In this document: positions 42,645-54,500 of the stretch, one piece after another | How positions within the stretch are numbered: position 1 is the first letter of the stretch | Layout: every line of letters starts with the position of its first letter | Assembly: GCA_934271275.1 (NCBI GenBank) | Contig: CAKQRD010000003.1 | Location: 62,001 to 126,000 of the forward strand | Reading direction: 5' to 3' | Source of the DNA: an uncultured Clostridia bacterium | GTDB taxonomy: Bacteria > Bacillota > Clostridia > Christensenellales > Borkfalkiaceae | DNA length: 64,000 bases | The notes under the pieces: model-generated | Database searches by the model: none | What the model saw: the letters and a program-made list of their open reading frames with translations, nothing else | Told to the model about the DNA's origin: nothing | Position numbers and translations under genes: made by a program

Positions 42645-45600
42645 ATGTCATTTGTAAAGAAAATACTTATAACGATATTCGCCGCGATTATGTGCGTTTC
42701 GGCGTGTGCGTTTGCGGTCGGCTGTAACGGCTCGGACGCGAACGACAGATATTCTCTTATCGTGAACAACGATTCCGAAAAAGGCACGGTTACGCTCTCG
42801 GTAAACGAAGTCTCTTACGAAAAAGGTACGGTGATAAAAATTACCGTCAATGCGAAAGACGGCTATGCGCTTGACGAAATTATCGTAAACGGTAAAAACG
42901 CCGTTACGGAAAACAATTCGACGGACGTTACGATAGATGGAAATACCGTCGTAGACGTTGTTTATAAGGATGCCGCGTCCGCTGATACGGTAACTTTGTT
43001 GTGGGAAGAAAACGAAGCGGCGGAATTCATATTTGAAGCGTTTATGCCGAAAAAGGTTGAACGTGGCACGGTAGTTTCGTTTTCTGTCAGAGTTTCGCCT
43101 TACTATACGGGAACGCCGAAGGTAATGGTGGGTAACCAAGAATTGACGATAGGTGAGGACGGTAAATATTCGTTTACGGCGAACTCGTCTCTTTCCGTTT
43201 ACGTCGAAGGCTTGAAAAGCGCAAACTCTAAAATTGACGGTCTCGGAACCGAGAAAAATCCTTATAAAATTTCCAACGCCGCCCAGCTCAAAGCTTTTAC
43301 AGACAGTATCAACGCGGGTAAAGATAAATACTCGGAAGCTTATATAGAACTTACCGACGATATTTCTTTGAGCGGCGAAACCATCGATCCGATAGGAACG
43401 AGTAAATACATTTTTATGGGTTTTTTCAACGGTAACGGACACGTCGTTTCCGATTTCAAAATGAAACCCTCCGGAGGTATTGCGGGCTTTTTCGGCTACA
43501 TAGCCACGGCTACCGTTATCGATCTTCATATAAAAACAGATTATTCGATTGAAGCGAACGAAGAGTATAACTATATATTCGGCGGACTCGTTGCTTATAA
43601 CATAGGCTCGGACGTAGTGAATTGCTCGTTTGAGGGCGATATTTCGGTGCGAAACGAATACGCTGACGGCACTGTGTATCTCGGCGGTATTTGTGGCTTT
43701 ATGCAGGGTTATGCCCCCGATTCCGTTGCTGATTTATCATTCTGCTCGTATAAAGGCACTGTCAGCTCGGAAGGCTCTTATCCTTTGTATGCGGAAGGCG
43801 GTATAGTCGGCGGACTTCTCGGCGTGGCGTATTCCGCTACGGCAAGCGTGTATAATTGCTCGTTTGAGGGGAGCGTTATCGGTTATACCGAAAGAGCCGG
43901 CGGCGTCGTGGGCTATCTCCGCGACACGGCTTCCGTTGCGAATTGTATCGTGAACGGAAATATTGAAGCTTCTTCCAAGGGTTCGAACACCTATGCGGGT
44001 GCGATTGCCGGAACTGCCGACAACGAAACTGCTATTTCTCATTGCGTAGCGAGCGCGACGCTCAAAAGCGCGTGGGGTTCGGAAAGCGAAAAAGACGGCA
44101 GAAAAGACGATATTGCCGGTATAGTTCGTAAAGAGGACGCTTTTGAAATTGACTCGAAGGAAAGTTTGCTTTTAAATAACTATTATACTGATAGCGGTGT
44201 TTTTGCGGAAAACGGTAGCACCTTCGGAATCAACGAGCTTAACAAAATCGTTGCGCTTCTCGAATGGCATTCGGAGGACTGGAAATCGGTTGACGGTGCG
44301 ATTCGTCCCGAATATCTTGAATCTGTTTCGCAGAATATTAAAGCGCATTTCGTGTTCGGAAAAGAAATAACCCGTCCGGACAAGGACGGTAACGATTTAA
44401 CTCTTACCGAAGAGACCGTTACTTTCTCTTCCTGTTTGCCTATTTACGCCATTTGGGAAGGCAACGGAATGAATAATTTCGCCGCCGACGACAGAAGCGT
44501 TTCTTACGGATATTTTCTTGACGAGGCGCTTACGCAGCGTATACCCGCGTCGTTCCTTATAACTAACGATATAGACGTTTACGTCGGATTTACAAGTTAT
44601 AAACCGGTTGAAGGTGAGTATTACGCGGTTTTCAATATCACCGACAGCAACGGTACTACGCAGACCGAAATAAAACTCGTATTCGACGATTTCGGAAAAA
44701 TGACTATGTATTGCGACGGTATGGTTGCAAGCTATATGTACGTTTACGACGGCGAACGTATTACCATACACGACGCGTATTTTGCGTATATAGCTTATCC
44801 GGAACTTAAAAAGTATTATGTTCCGACAGATTATTATGCCGATATGGACGGAGACGAACTTCACGTTTATAATCCGCAGCTTGCGAGCATAACCGAGGAG
44901 CTTGATTTTTATTGCAGAAAAGAAAACGCTGCAATGGGTACTTGGTATGATAACGACGGTGCGGTTTATCGTTTTCTTGCAAACGGAATGGGGACAATTA
45001 CTTCGGTCAGCGGTGTATTGCAGGAATTCACTTACGGTTGTTCGGGAAACAGCGTTACCGTTACTCTTGGCAGAGATACGTTCTACGCGACGATATCGGG
45101 AGAAACTATGATTTCTGCCGACGGTGTTAAGCTTTCCGTAACCAGATACGATATCTTCACCGGAGCGTGGGAATCTTCTTTCGGAACGATGAAGACGATA
45201 GAATTCGACGGTAAAGGTAAGGTCGTATACGGTACGGAAGATTACGACTATACGATTAACGGCGCGGTTGCGGTGTTTAACGGAAGTACTGCTCGCTTCA
45301 ACGAAAACGGTATGCTCGTCGTTACTGATAACGGCGTTTCCACCGAGTTCGGCAGAGAAGGCAGTTATATCGGTACTTGGACGGAGACATATCTTGACTA
45401 TACCATAGTTTTATACGGAATAGACAAAGACGGCTACGGCAGCGGGAGGGACAGTCGCGGCATAGAGTTCAGCTACGTTGCGGACGTAACTTATAACGGC
45501 GGCAAAAAAGAAATTATGGTAAATATGTTTTACCGTACTACTTTTTACGGAATGTTTTCCGCGATAGACGTAACACCCGAAAGAGGTCACGGCAAGCTTC

Positions 45601-46760
45601 TTGCGCTCGCGGCTTATTACTGGCAGACGGGAATGATTATAGACGATTATAATATGTGCTATATCGATCCGATGCAGGGTAAGTGGAACGGCGAGGACGG
45701 AACGGAATACACCTTTAACGGATTTGGTTTATACGATATAAATTACACTACGAGCGAGGGAAAAGACTGGATAGCACAAGGAACGGTTATCGTCGAAAAA
45801 GACGGCATTTCGCAGTCGGTGAGATACGATTATTATTTTGACGGCAGAGCGGTATTTACTGTAAACGGCACGGAATACGTCGCGCTTTTGAGCGGCGACG
45901 ACATAATCGTGAACGGCGTGGTTTATAAGACGCCTGACGCGGTAAGCAAATTTAAGTACCATTTAGGCGAAGCCGTCGTGGAATTTAACGGCAAGAGTCC
46001 CGTAGGACTCGGAACGGCAATCGTTACCGAAAACGGCAAAACCGAAACCTACGCTTATACCTATACGGAAACGAACAACGCGGCGATAGCGGAGCTTTAC
46101 GCAAACGGCGTTCTCGTTTACGGGTTTGTTTTTGAAAACGGCGCGCTTTCGGTTACCAAAAACGGTGAAGAGATAAAAGACGTGGGTTTGTATCACAGAG
46201 TCGTCGGCGGTGAGTATATCATAAGCGGCGATAAAATTTTCAAAACGAACGGCGCGATGGATATAACGGGTAAAACCACGGGAGTTTTTGCGGGAATAGA
46301 CGTAGACGTTTATTACGCAGACGAAACTTACGTTTCGCTTTATATTGATTCGACATTCCTTTACTACGTCGGGTTTCTTAAAGAGAACGTACTCGTTATA
46401 CTCGATTCTTCTATGGAATCGGTAGGCGTTCTGACCGTGTGCGACGAGTATATCGGAACTTATTACGGTAAAGACGGTTCTAAACTCACTTTCGACGGAA
46501 GAAGCTATGCTTCGGAATATATTTACGCTATGATGACTTTAACCGTTATCGAGGATTTCGGCGACGGAGAAGAGGAATTCGACGAGGATTACGCATATAA
46601 AGAAGAAAACGGCGAATATTTTGCGTACGTTATAGATAAATCCGGCGACGAAACCGTTCTTATCAAAGCTTACAAAATCAGCCTTACCGAGGAAGAAAAC
46701 GCTTCGGCGTTTACAAGCGATTCGGGTAAAACTATCTATCTTATAGAAATAACCGCATAA
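42645..46760 (+). CDS. Large surface lipoprotein B with GLUG and GxW/Y repeats
   Basis: A 1371-aa predicted lipoprotein (lipobox AVGC, Cys27). Residues ~35-105 form a bacterial repeat like those in lipoproteins A and C (VNNDSEKGTVTLSVNEVSYEKGTVIKITV). Residues ~205-495 are a beta-helix region with GLUG-type units (YLGGICGFM, GGIVGGLLG, AGGVVGYLR, AGAIAG). From ~645 on are repeats beginning GEYYAV, MGTWYD, TGAWES, IGTWTE, QGKWNG and IGTYYG, several with a DG-x-G turn (EFDGKGKVVYG). No catalytic motif. ATG 42645 with AGAGGAGA is chosen over GTG 42597, which would put 16 residues before the signal peptide. It follows oppF by 101 bp and may be in the same transcript. Confidence 0.78.
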   Translation: MSFVKKILITIFAAIMCVSACAFAVGCNGSDANDRYSLIVNNDSEKGTVTLSVNEVSYEKGTVIKITVNAKDGYALDEIIVNGKNAVTENNSTDVTIDGNTVVDVVYKDAASADTVTLLWEENEAAEFIFEAFMPKKVERGTVVSFSVRVSPYYTGTPKVMVGNQELTIGEDGKYSFTANSSLSVYVEGLKSANSKIDGLGTEKNPYKISNAAQLKAFTDSINAGKDKYSEAYIELTDDISLSGETIDPIGTSKYIFMGFFNGNGHVVSDFKMKPSGGIAGFFGYIATATVIDLHIKTDYSIEANEEYNYIFGGLVAYNIGSDVVNCSFEGDISVRNEYADGTVYLGGICGFMQGYAPDSVADLSFCSYKGTVSSEGSYPLYAEGGIVGGLLGVAYSATASVYNCSFEGSVIGYTERAGGVVGYLRDTASVANCIVNGNIEASSKGSNTYAGAIAGTADNETAISHCVASATLKSAWGSESEKDGRKDDIAGIVRKEDAFEIDSKESLLLNNYYTDSGVFAENGSTFGINELNKIVALLEWHSEDWKSVDGAIRPEYLESVSQNIKAHFVFGKEITRPDKDGNDLTLTEETVTFSSCLPIYAIWEGNGMNNFAADDRSVSYGYFLDEALTQRIPASFLITNDIDVYVGFTSYKPVEGEYYAVFNITDSNGTTQTEIKLVFDDFGKMTMYCDGMVASYMYVYDGERITIHDAYFAYIAYPELKKYYVPTDYYADMDGDELHVYNPQLASITEELDFYCRKENAAMGTWYDNDGAVYRFLANGMGTITSVSGVLQEFTYGCSGNSVTVTLGRDTFYATISGETMISADGVKLSVTRYDIFTGAWESSFGTMKTIEFDGKGKVVYGTEDYDYTINGAVAVFNGSTARFNENGMLVVTDNGVSTEFGREGSYIGTWTETYLDYTIVLYGIDKDGYGSGRDSRGIEFSYVADVTYNGGKKEIMVNMFYRTTFYGMFSAIDVTPERGHGKLLALAAYYWQTGMIIDDYNMCYIDPMQGKWNGEDGTEYTFNGFGLYDINYTTSEGKDWIAQGTVIVEKDGISQSVRYDYYFDGRAVFTVNGTEYVALLSGDDIIVNGVVYKTPDAVSKFKYHLGEAVVEFNGKSPVGLGTAIVTENGKTETYAYTYTETNNAAIAELYANGVLVYGFVFENGALSVTKNGEEIKDVGLYHRVVGGEYIISGDKIFKTNGAMDITGKTTGVFAGIDVDVYYADETYVSLYIDSTFLYYVGFLKENVLVILDSSMESVGVLTVCDEYIGTYYGKDGSKLTFDGRSYASEYIYAMMTLTVIEDFGDGEEEFDEDYAYKEENGEYFAYVIDKSGDETVLIKAYKISLTEEENASAFTSDSGKTIYLIEITA

Positions 46761-46771
46761 GGAGATAAATA

Positions 46772-49700
46772 ATGAAAAAAAGAATTTTAGCTATTCTGAC
46801 GGTTATACTTGCGTTGTGCGCAACGGCTTTTTTCGTTGCATGCAATAATAATAACGATAAGAACGACGATCCGCCGAAGGAGAGTTATGCGCTCGTAATA
46901 AACAACGATGCGGCAAAGGGCAGCGTTTCGGTATCTCCCGAGCAGGATAAATACGAAAGCGGTTCTACCGTAAAAATAACCGTTTCCGCAAAGGACGGCT
47001 GGCTTTTAGACGGAATTATCGTCAACGGCAAAATTGCAGAAGTAAAATACGGACAGACCGAAATAAAAATCGAAAAGAATACGACGGTAGACGTAACCTA
47101 TAAAAGCGATAATCCCGAGGCTACTTACACTCTTACGATAAATAACGACGAGTTTAAGGGTAGCGTTACCGTTTCTCCGTCCGCAAATTCTTATAAGGGC
47201 GGAACGCAAGTTACCGTAAAGGTTACGGCAAAAGGCGATAACGTTGCCGAAAGTATTACCGTAAACGATAAGGCAACTATTATGCTCAATGCGGATAATT
47301 CTTGTTCCGTGACAATTGTCGAGGATACGGTCGTTACCGTAAATTATAAGGTAAGCGGCGGGGAGGACCCCGAACCGCCCGCCCCGTCCGACGAGAAATT
47401 TCAAATTTCTATAAACAACGATGAAGAGAAGGGAACTTTTTCCGTTTCTCCCGCGCAGGACGAATACGAGAAAAACGCAAAAGTTACCATAACCGTGACC
47501 GCGAAAGACGGATATGAAGTGGAAAGCGTTATGGTAAACGGCTTGCCTTCTGCGGCAAAAGACGGCTCGGCGACAATCGTTATAACCTCCGATACGTCGA
47601 TTATAATAGTTTATAAAGAAAAAACTACGGGCGATAAGGGAACTAAGGAAAATCCTTATCTTATATCCACGGCAGAAGAATTGTTCGAGTTTTCCGCGAA
47701 TATCAATTCGCCCGATAGCGTTGCCGACGAAAAATACAGTTCGGCGTATTTCCGTCTTGCGAACGATATAGATATGGAAGGCGTTCGTTACAGCGCGGCG
47801 GGCAAAAAGCCCGAAACGCTTGCAGACGGTACGCTCGATTTAAGCGCGACTTTTACGGGTACGTTTGACGGTGCGGGACACACCATTAAAAATCTTTCCA
47901 TCGTCAGGACGGTGAGAAACGACGTTTATTACGTCGGACTTTTCGGTTATACCTATATGGCAGATATCCGAGACCTCACGCTCGAAAGCGTTTCTTACGA
48001 AGTTGAAAGCACTTCGGATAAAGCTACGGTAGGCGCGGCGGTAGGCGGCGTTGTCGGTTTTGCTCATCTTACGAATTTAACAAGCGTGAAAGTCGGCGGA
48101 ACTATCGTGACGAGAGTAGGTTCATTAAATACTATGTATATAGGCGGTCTCGCGGGAGTTTATAACGTTTCCGATGACGCTCAGTCGTATATAGCTTATA
48201 TCAGAAATTGTAATTCCGCAGTAAAAACAGAGGTCGGCGATCACGATGACGGAGACAAAAGCTCTTTGGATGCGGGTATTAACGGCGGCATCGTCGGTTA
48301 CCTGAACGTTTCTAACGGTGCGGCGGCTATCATAAACAGCTCTTCCACCGGTTCGGTTGTCGGAGGCAAATATCTCGGCGGTATAGTGGCTTATATAAAC
48401 GGTTCTAACGTTTCCGTCATCAACTGTCTTAATTATGCGGCGGTAAGGGCTTCCACAAACGGCGTTGCTTATGCGGGCGGAATTCTCGGCTTTGCAATGG
48501 GAGACGTCGCATTGATGGATTGCTACTCGAAAGGAGCGGTGGTTTCTACAAAATCCGGCAGCGCGACTTATAACAGCTATGCAGGCGGAATCGTGGGCTT
48601 TGCTTACGAGGACGACTACGATATGTCTTACGACGCGGGTATCGCCGTAATAAATTGTTATTACAGCAGTGCGGTCAGGACGTACGACGTGAAAAACGAA
48701 TCGGGCGTAAAAGTAGAAGCCGACGCGGTAAACGCCTCTTGGTTCAAAGATACTTTACGGCTTGACGTAAGCGGTTGGACGTTGAGCGACGACGGGAAAT
48801 ATACGCCGTCTGCATTCGACTACGGCAACGGTTCTTATACTCTTTCTTTTTATAAAGACGGTAAAATTTACAATACCGAAAGCAAAGCTTATACGGCGAG
48901 CGGCTATTCTATAATAGGCGTTCCGAACGAGCTTTCAAACGAGAACGGAAAAGTGTTCTTCGACTGGGCGCACGGAAACGGCATAAGATACCGTTTCTAT
49001 ATCCCCGTCGTCAAGGATATGATTTTAGAAGCGATTTTCGGAGACGCGACGAATCTTGCGGGCGTATACACGGGTGTCGGCGATTTCCACGGTGAAACCG
49101 ACGGCGGAGTTCTTTCTATAAACGCAGACGGTACCTGCGCGTGGATAATGAGCGGTAACGATGCGGGAACTTACAAAACCGACGGAAAACATATCATTTT
49201 CGATTTCAATGCGGCAGGTTCTCTCGTCGGAGAGATCGTCGGCGAACAAATAACTTTAAGCGTCGATTACGGTATGTCCGGTACTGTTCCATATACCTTT
49301 ACAAAAACGGATCTCGTTGTATTCGGCGAATATTATTCGGAAACGGGCGATATGATTACGTTTACCGATAAAAACGTGACTTTCCAAAGCTCGAACGTGA
49401 ACGGAGGGGTTTCGGTTTCGGGTACTTATTCGATAGACGGTAACGAAATAACGATAACCTGCGGTTCGATTATGCAGAAGTTCTATTCTTCCGCAAAGGT
49501 TACGGTAAACGCAGATTTCTCGCTTACCCTTAACTTTACGGGAATAAACGGAACGGAAAGCTTAAACGGCGTCAGCTTCGGTAAACTCGGTACTCCCGAT
49601 TATACGGGAAAAGCGTTCCTCGGAACGTACTACATTGCGTATTTGAGCGTTTCCGGCCAAATTCCGATTCAAAGCACCTATAAGCTCGCTTTCCTTGCTG

Positions 49701-51274
49701 ACGGCACGGCGACTTATACGAGCGAACTCGGAACCGTATACAAAGGGAATTACTATCTGTTCGGAGATAACGTCTTAAAACTTAATCTCGAAAACAATAT
49801 TTCGACATTTACGTTCGATTCGGCAAGAGGCTTGATTTACGGTGTATTCGTCAGAGGTATGACGGCAAACAACTACATCTTGCTTGCTCCCGAATCAGAA
49901 GGCGCCCCCAAAGGCTTCGTGGTAGACGCCGATAAAAACCATTACGTTCTCGTTAACAATAAAAACGTTTACTACGTTCACGGTTCTTTCGAGCCGACCG
50001 CGAATATTTCCGCGGAAAATAACTTTGCGGAAGGCGACAGAGTAACGATAAACGGCGAAGATTATCGGGCAATTTATTATCGCAGTACGACCTATAAGGG
50101 CGTCGAATATATAAGCGGTTACGGCTTGACTCACATCGGCAAAGAAGAAGGAAACTATAAAAACGGTTCGGATACGGTCGTTTTAGACGGTATCGGTAAC
50201 GTTACGGGTACTAAAAACGGAACTTACGTTTTATACGGAACGCTTACGGTTGTCGTGTTTGAAGACGATACGATAATAGGGTTCGACTATGCGGAAGCGA
50301 AAACGGCAGGTAACGTTATCACCGTCAAAGCCCCCGACAAATATCAGGGTGTCTGGACGCAGGACAAAACGAAGTCTTACGAATATCAGGGCGTCGAGTA
50401 TGTCGAAAACGTGAAATCGTATTACAAGTTCATATTAGACGGATACGGTCACGTTGCGTATATGTATGTTTATAATTACGAAGAATCGCATCTGCCGAAT
50501 TTCAAACCTGTTTATAAGTACAACTGGGGCGTGGAGACCGCGTGGGCTGATTACAGCGAAAACGGTACGGGATTGTATTGCAGATTTAATTCGTATAATC
50601 AGGGTGAAATGTTGTTCTATTACGATATGAACCTTTTATACGTCAAGTTCCTTCACGATTCGAGACCTGCCGACTTTGAAAAGTACGTTAAGAAGGGGTA
50701 TACGGGAACTACCGAAATACCCTCGCTTCCGGACGGAGCGACAGGTAGTTATAACGGTTCTGAAAACGGCGTTGCCGTGGTGTTCAACCTTAAAGCAGAC
50801 CTTTCCGGCAGCTATAAGGGAATGCCCTTTAACGCGGTATACGACGGCAACGGAAACGTTATATTTAAACTTAACGGCGAAACGTATATATTCAACGTAA
50901 ACTCCAAAAATCTTACCTATGGCGATGTAACCGTCGCTCTTACAAGGAGCGGCGAAGTAACCGAGATTATCCCCGCGATGTTCGTCGGTACTTGGGAGGG
51001 CGTTTGGACCGGGTTCGGTACGAGTTCTAACGATAAGAGACAAATTAAGATCGAGGCAAACGGAACGCTCACCTATAATAATTCGACGGTGTTTTCCGTG
51101 GAATATGACAACGATTTGGGTAAGATTACGGGGAAGGCAGAGGTAAACGGCGAACCTTGGGAGATAACTCTTACTTACAAGTCAACGACTAATTCGTTCG
51201 GCGTAAAAATAAGTTACGAATACGATCAGGAATTGCGTTCGCTCGAATGCTCTTCACTCACCAAAATCGCGTAA
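46772..51274 (+). CDS. Large surface lipoprotein C with three N-terminal repeats, GLUG and GxW/Y repeats
   Basis: A 1500-aa predicted lipoprotein (lipobox FVAC, Cys24) directly downstream of lipoprotein B (11 bp, strong TAAGGAGA site). Three copies of the bacterial repeat occur at about 35-110, 113-190 and 208-288 (each V/I-NND-x-K/E-G, then Y-x-x-G/N and I/V-TV-x-AK). A GLUG-rich beta-helix region spans ~290-670. The rest holds beta units starting AGVYTG, FGEYYS, LGTYYI, QGVWTQ, TGSYNG and VGTWEG, with turns such as VLDGIGNV and ILDGYGHV. No enzyme motif is visible. Same architecture as B, so the two are probably old duplicates. Confidence 0.78.
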   Translation: MKKRILAILTVILALCATAFFVACNNNNDKNDDPPKESYALVINNDAAKGSVSVSPEQDKYESGSTVKITVSAKDGWLLDGIIVNGKIAEVKYGQTEIKIEKNTTVDVTYKSDNPEATYTLTINNDEFKGSVTVSPSANSYKGGTQVTVKVTAKGDNVAESITVNDKATIMLNADNSCSVTIVEDTVVTVNYKVSGGEDPEPPAPSDEKFQISINNDEEKGTFSVSPAQDEYEKNAKVTITVTAKDGYEVESVMVNGLPSAAKDGSATIVITSDTSIIIVYKEKTTGDKGTKENPYLISTAEELFEFSANINSPDSVADEKYSSAYFRLANDIDMEGVRYSAAGKKPETLADGTLDLSATFTGTFDGAGHTIKNLSIVRTVRNDVYYVGLFGYTYMADIRDLTLESVSYEVESTSDKATVGAAVGGVVGFAHLTNLTSVKVGGTIVTRVGSLNTMYIGGLAGVYNVSDDAQSYIAYIRNCNSAVKTEVGDHDDGDKSSLDAGINGGIVGYLNVSNGAAAIINSSSTGSVVGGKYLGGIVAYINGSNVSVINCLNYAAVRASTNGVAYAGGILGFAMGDVALMDCYSKGAVVSTKSGSATYNSYAGGIVGFAYEDDYDMSYDAGIAVINCYYSSAVRTYDVKNESGVKVEADAVNASWFKDTLRLDVSGWTLSDDGKYTPSAFDYGNGSYTLSFYKDGKIYNTESKAYTASGYSIIGVPNELSNENGKVFFDWAHGNGIRYRFYIPVVKDMILEAIFGDATNLAGVYTGVGDFHGETDGGVLSINADGTCAWIMSGNDAGTYKTDGKHIIFDFNAAGSLVGEIVGEQITLSVDYGMSGTVPYTFTKTDLVVFGEYYSETGDMITFTDKNVTFQSSNVNGGVSVSGTYSIDGNEITITCGSIMQKFYSSAKVTVNADFSLTLNFTGINGTESLNGVSFGKLGTPDYTGKAFLGTYYIAYLSVSGQIPIQSTYKLAFLADGTATYTSELGTVYKGNYYLFGDNVLKLNLENNISTFTFDSARGLIYGVFVRGMTANNYILLAPESEGAPKGFVVDADKNHYVLVNNKNVYYVHGSFEPTANISAENNFAEGDRVTINGEDYRAIYYRSTTYKGVEYISGYGLTHIGKEEGNYKNGSDTVVLDGIGNVTGTKNGTYVLYGTLTVVVFEDDTIIGFDYAEAKTAGNVITVKAPDKYQGVWTQDKTKSYEYQGVEYVENVKSYYKFILDGYGHVAYMYVYNYEESHLPNFKPVYKYNWGVETAWADYSENGTGLYCRFNSYNQGEMLFYYDMNLLYVKFLHDSRPADFEKYVKKGYTGTTEIPSLPDGATGSYNGSENGVAVVFNLKADLSGSYKGMPFNAVYDGNGNVIFKLNGETYIFNVNSKNLTYGDVTVALTRSGEVTEIIPAMFVGTWEGVWTGFGTSSNDKRQIKIEANGTLTYNNSTVFSVEYDNDLGKITGKAEVNGEPWEITLTYKSTTNSFGVKISYEYDQELRSLECSSLTKIA

Positions 51275-51384
51275 TATTCACATTTTATGCATTGAAAAAA
51301 TAAACAAAATCGTTTCATAAGCGCATGTTATGCGGATTATTGAAAAAAATTATGCAAATCCGGCATAAATCTCCTTTCAATAAT

Positions 51385-51414
51385 TTGACGAATTATGCTT
51401 AAACATTGTATAAT
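51385..51414 (+). promoter_or_regulatory. Sigma-A-type promoter of lipoprotein D
   Basis: TTGACG (51385-51390) and TATAAT (51409-51414) with 18-bp spacing; a start near 51421 is expected. An imperfect inverted repeat (ATAATAACAT/ATGTATTATTAT, 51421-51442) covers the start site and could be an operator. Confidence 0.75.
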
Positions 51415-51468
51415 ATATTCATAATAACATAATGTATTATTATATCTTGAAACGATAAAAATCATATT

Positions 51469-51507
51469 AAAAAATCGGCTTCGGGATAAAATCGAAACCG
51501 ATTTTTT
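51469..51507 (+). terminator. Terminator hairpin between promoter and start codon of lipoprotein D (possible attenuator)
   Basis: Stem arms 51469-51483 and 51493-51507 (14 of 15 positions paired, one C-A mismatch) with a 9-nt loop and a closing T7. It lies about 50 nt into the transcript expected from the promoter at 51385 and 35 nt before the ATG, so most transcripts should stop here unless readthrough is regulated. It could also catch readthrough from lipoprotein C. Confidence 0.75.
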
Positions 51508-51541
51508 TAATACGGAAAAATTTTTATAGGAGGAGCAAACA

Positions 51542-54500
51542 ATGACAAAGAGAAGAACAATGCTCGTCGCATTACTTGCGGTTCTTGCCGTTCTGTTCTC
51601 TGCGGTCGCGTTTTCTGCGTGTAAGAAAGACGACTCGACTCCCGGCGGCGATAATCCGCCGATAGAGCCGCCCGTAAAGTATACGGTAACGTTTGAAAGC
51701 GATTCTGCAATCGTTAAGACCGTAGAAATCGTAGAGGGTAAAACGCTTTTGATAAGCGACGTTCCGGCTACACCCGTTAAAAACGGTTACGAATTTGACG
51801 GTTGGTTTAACGGAAGCGTAGAGTTCGACAGATCTGCCGCAGTTACGGCAAACGTAACTTACGCGGCTAAATGGACGAAGCTTTATACCGTCAGATTCGT
51901 TGACGGCGAGGAGGTCGTTAAGTCCGCTACGGTAAGAGACGGCGAGAAACTTGAAAGTTCCGACGTTCCTTTCGATCCCGTGAAGAGCGGAAGCATATTC
52001 GAGGGCTGGTATAACGGTTCTGCGGAATTTGACGTTACCGCCATCGTGACTGCCGACGTAACCTATGCGGCAAAATGGGACAACCTTTTAACGGTAAAAT
52101 TCGCAAACGGCACTCAAACCGTTAAGGTCGTAAACGTTAAGAAGGGTGATAAGCTTACCGAAAAGGATATTCCTGCCGATCTTGCGATTGACGGAAGAAT
52201 ATTTGAAGGCTGGTTTGTCGGGGAAAACGCGTTCGATAAAAATGCAGCGATTACCGAAGACGTCACCGTTACCGCGAAATGGACGAACGTATACGTTGTT
52301 AAATTCGTGGTTGACGGCAGAATCGTGAAGATTGCCACAGTTAAAGACGGAGAAAAGCTTGAAACTTCGGATATTCCTTCCGATCCCGTTTCCGACAGGA
52401 CTTTCCTTGGTTGGTTTAACGGAGATAAGCAGTTTGATCCGAACGCGGTGATTACGAGCGGCGTTGAATATACAGCAGTGTTCAGTAATATCGACGAAAA
52501 GTACTACGGGATCTGGAGAGGCGAGACGACTGACGACAAATATAATTCGATTTCAGTTGCCGTTGTTATCGACGCGGAAAGCATTACCGTAACTATCGGC
52601 GATGCCCCCATGGTTGCTGATAATATAACCTATAACGAAGAATACGATAGTTATGATTTCACTCTTAACGGTGCTAATTATTCGTTCGGTCCTTATTTAA
52701 ACGGTTACTGCATAACGAGTATGGACGACAATTCTTTGAACGCTATGGTATCCAAAGAGCTTTCTACTTCGTTCGGCACGAGTAAATCTTTGGTAGGTAC
52801 GTTCACTACGGAAAGCGGTATTGAGATTATTATCAACTCGACTTTCGTTCTTATAGACGGCGAGCAGGGACTAGATCTCCGATATAGTGAAGGTGGTTAT
52901 AGTGGGGCGAGCTACTCGTTCTATTTAGGTAATTCGTCTTGTTCTATTTATTATAGTAATGGATGGATACTCGATCTTGGCGGCGTTACCGATAATATAA
53001 TCGTTCCCGAACCCGAAGCAAAAGAAGTTGCCGAAGTATTTAAGGGCGTTTGGTCTGGCGTGTATGAAAGCCGGGGACAAAAAGCCGTATTCTTTATGAA
53101 AGTGACCGACGATAGCGAGGTGTACGTTTATACCGTTGGTTTGGGATATAGCAAAGTCGGTATCATTATCGAATCTTCCGACGAAGCGTTTACTATTTGG
53201 AGTATGGACGGAATTGTTACCGTATCGCTTAACGACGACGGTTCGTTGCACTACGCGAGCGACGGTGCTTACGGCATAGACGTTGACAACGTAACGAAAG
53301 AAATAAGACTTGCGTTTGAGTATAATTATCAGATAGTTTACGTTGCGACTCTTAAAGACGGAAAGGTAGACTCGGATACATTCGGTCTTGATGATCCCGA
53401 CGTGAAACTCGGTTATACCTTTAACGGCTGGTTCAATGATATTAACAACGAACAATTTAACGAAAGCGCGACTTATACCGATAATAATTACTTTATCGGT
53501 GCAGCGGAACAAACTCATTACGTTGTAAAGTATGTAAACGGCAAAGACGAAACGACTAAGCTCGTTCCCGTAGACAACGCTAAACTTACCGCGGATTTGA
53601 TTGCGCAAGCTCCCGCGACGGGCGAGGGTGAAGTGTTCCTCGGATGGTATAAAGGAGACGTGAAAGCGGAGGCGGGATTAAAAATTTCTTCCGACACGAC
53701 TTTTACCGCTCTTTCCGTTAAAGAATCCGATTACGTCGGCGCGTGGATTTTAGAGAATAAAGCCGTTATGGTCACTATCGGTAGTGACGGAAAAGCTTCC
53801 GCTACTTCCGCAAACATCTATGCAAGGAACGTTGACTATAAGTTTAACGGCGAAACCGGCGCGATAGAATTCAGAAAGAAGAGCGGCATGGTTGACGAAA
53901 CTTGGACGATTGTAAAAACCGTTACAGGCGTCTCTCTTACCGAACTATATTACGATATGGATTATGAAGCTTGTACCGAAACGTATGCGCTTACCGCATT
54001 GAAGGGAACGACGAAAGTTCCTGCGGCGACCTATAGAGCCGATAGAAGCAGCAGCTATATAATAGTCGGCGATAATGCCGTTATTACTAAATTCAACAAT
54101 GCCGACGTGTTTGGCTTTATAACCGGTGCAAGCGCTACGACTTTGACTGTTAAATATAAAGAAAATGCGGCTTCCGGTTGGAAAACCGTATCGTCAGTCG
54201 CTTATACGAGCAAAAACGGAATAAACTTTTTAAGACTAGGCAAACTTAATACGGATCCCGCGCTTTATTCCAAAGATTCCACCGTATCCGAATGGTATAA
54301 CAGCGTTAACAGATTCTATTTGTACGAGCATAACGCAAACGGTAAAAAAGTTTACACCGTAAGAGATACTAATAATCACTACGGCTATGCCTCTGTAAAC
54401 GGCGAAGTTCTCGAAGGCGAAATAATAACTATTACGTACGAGCTTTACGGCGGTAATTCGACAAAGACGAAGTATTCTGTCAACTATAAGGTAAGCGGTA

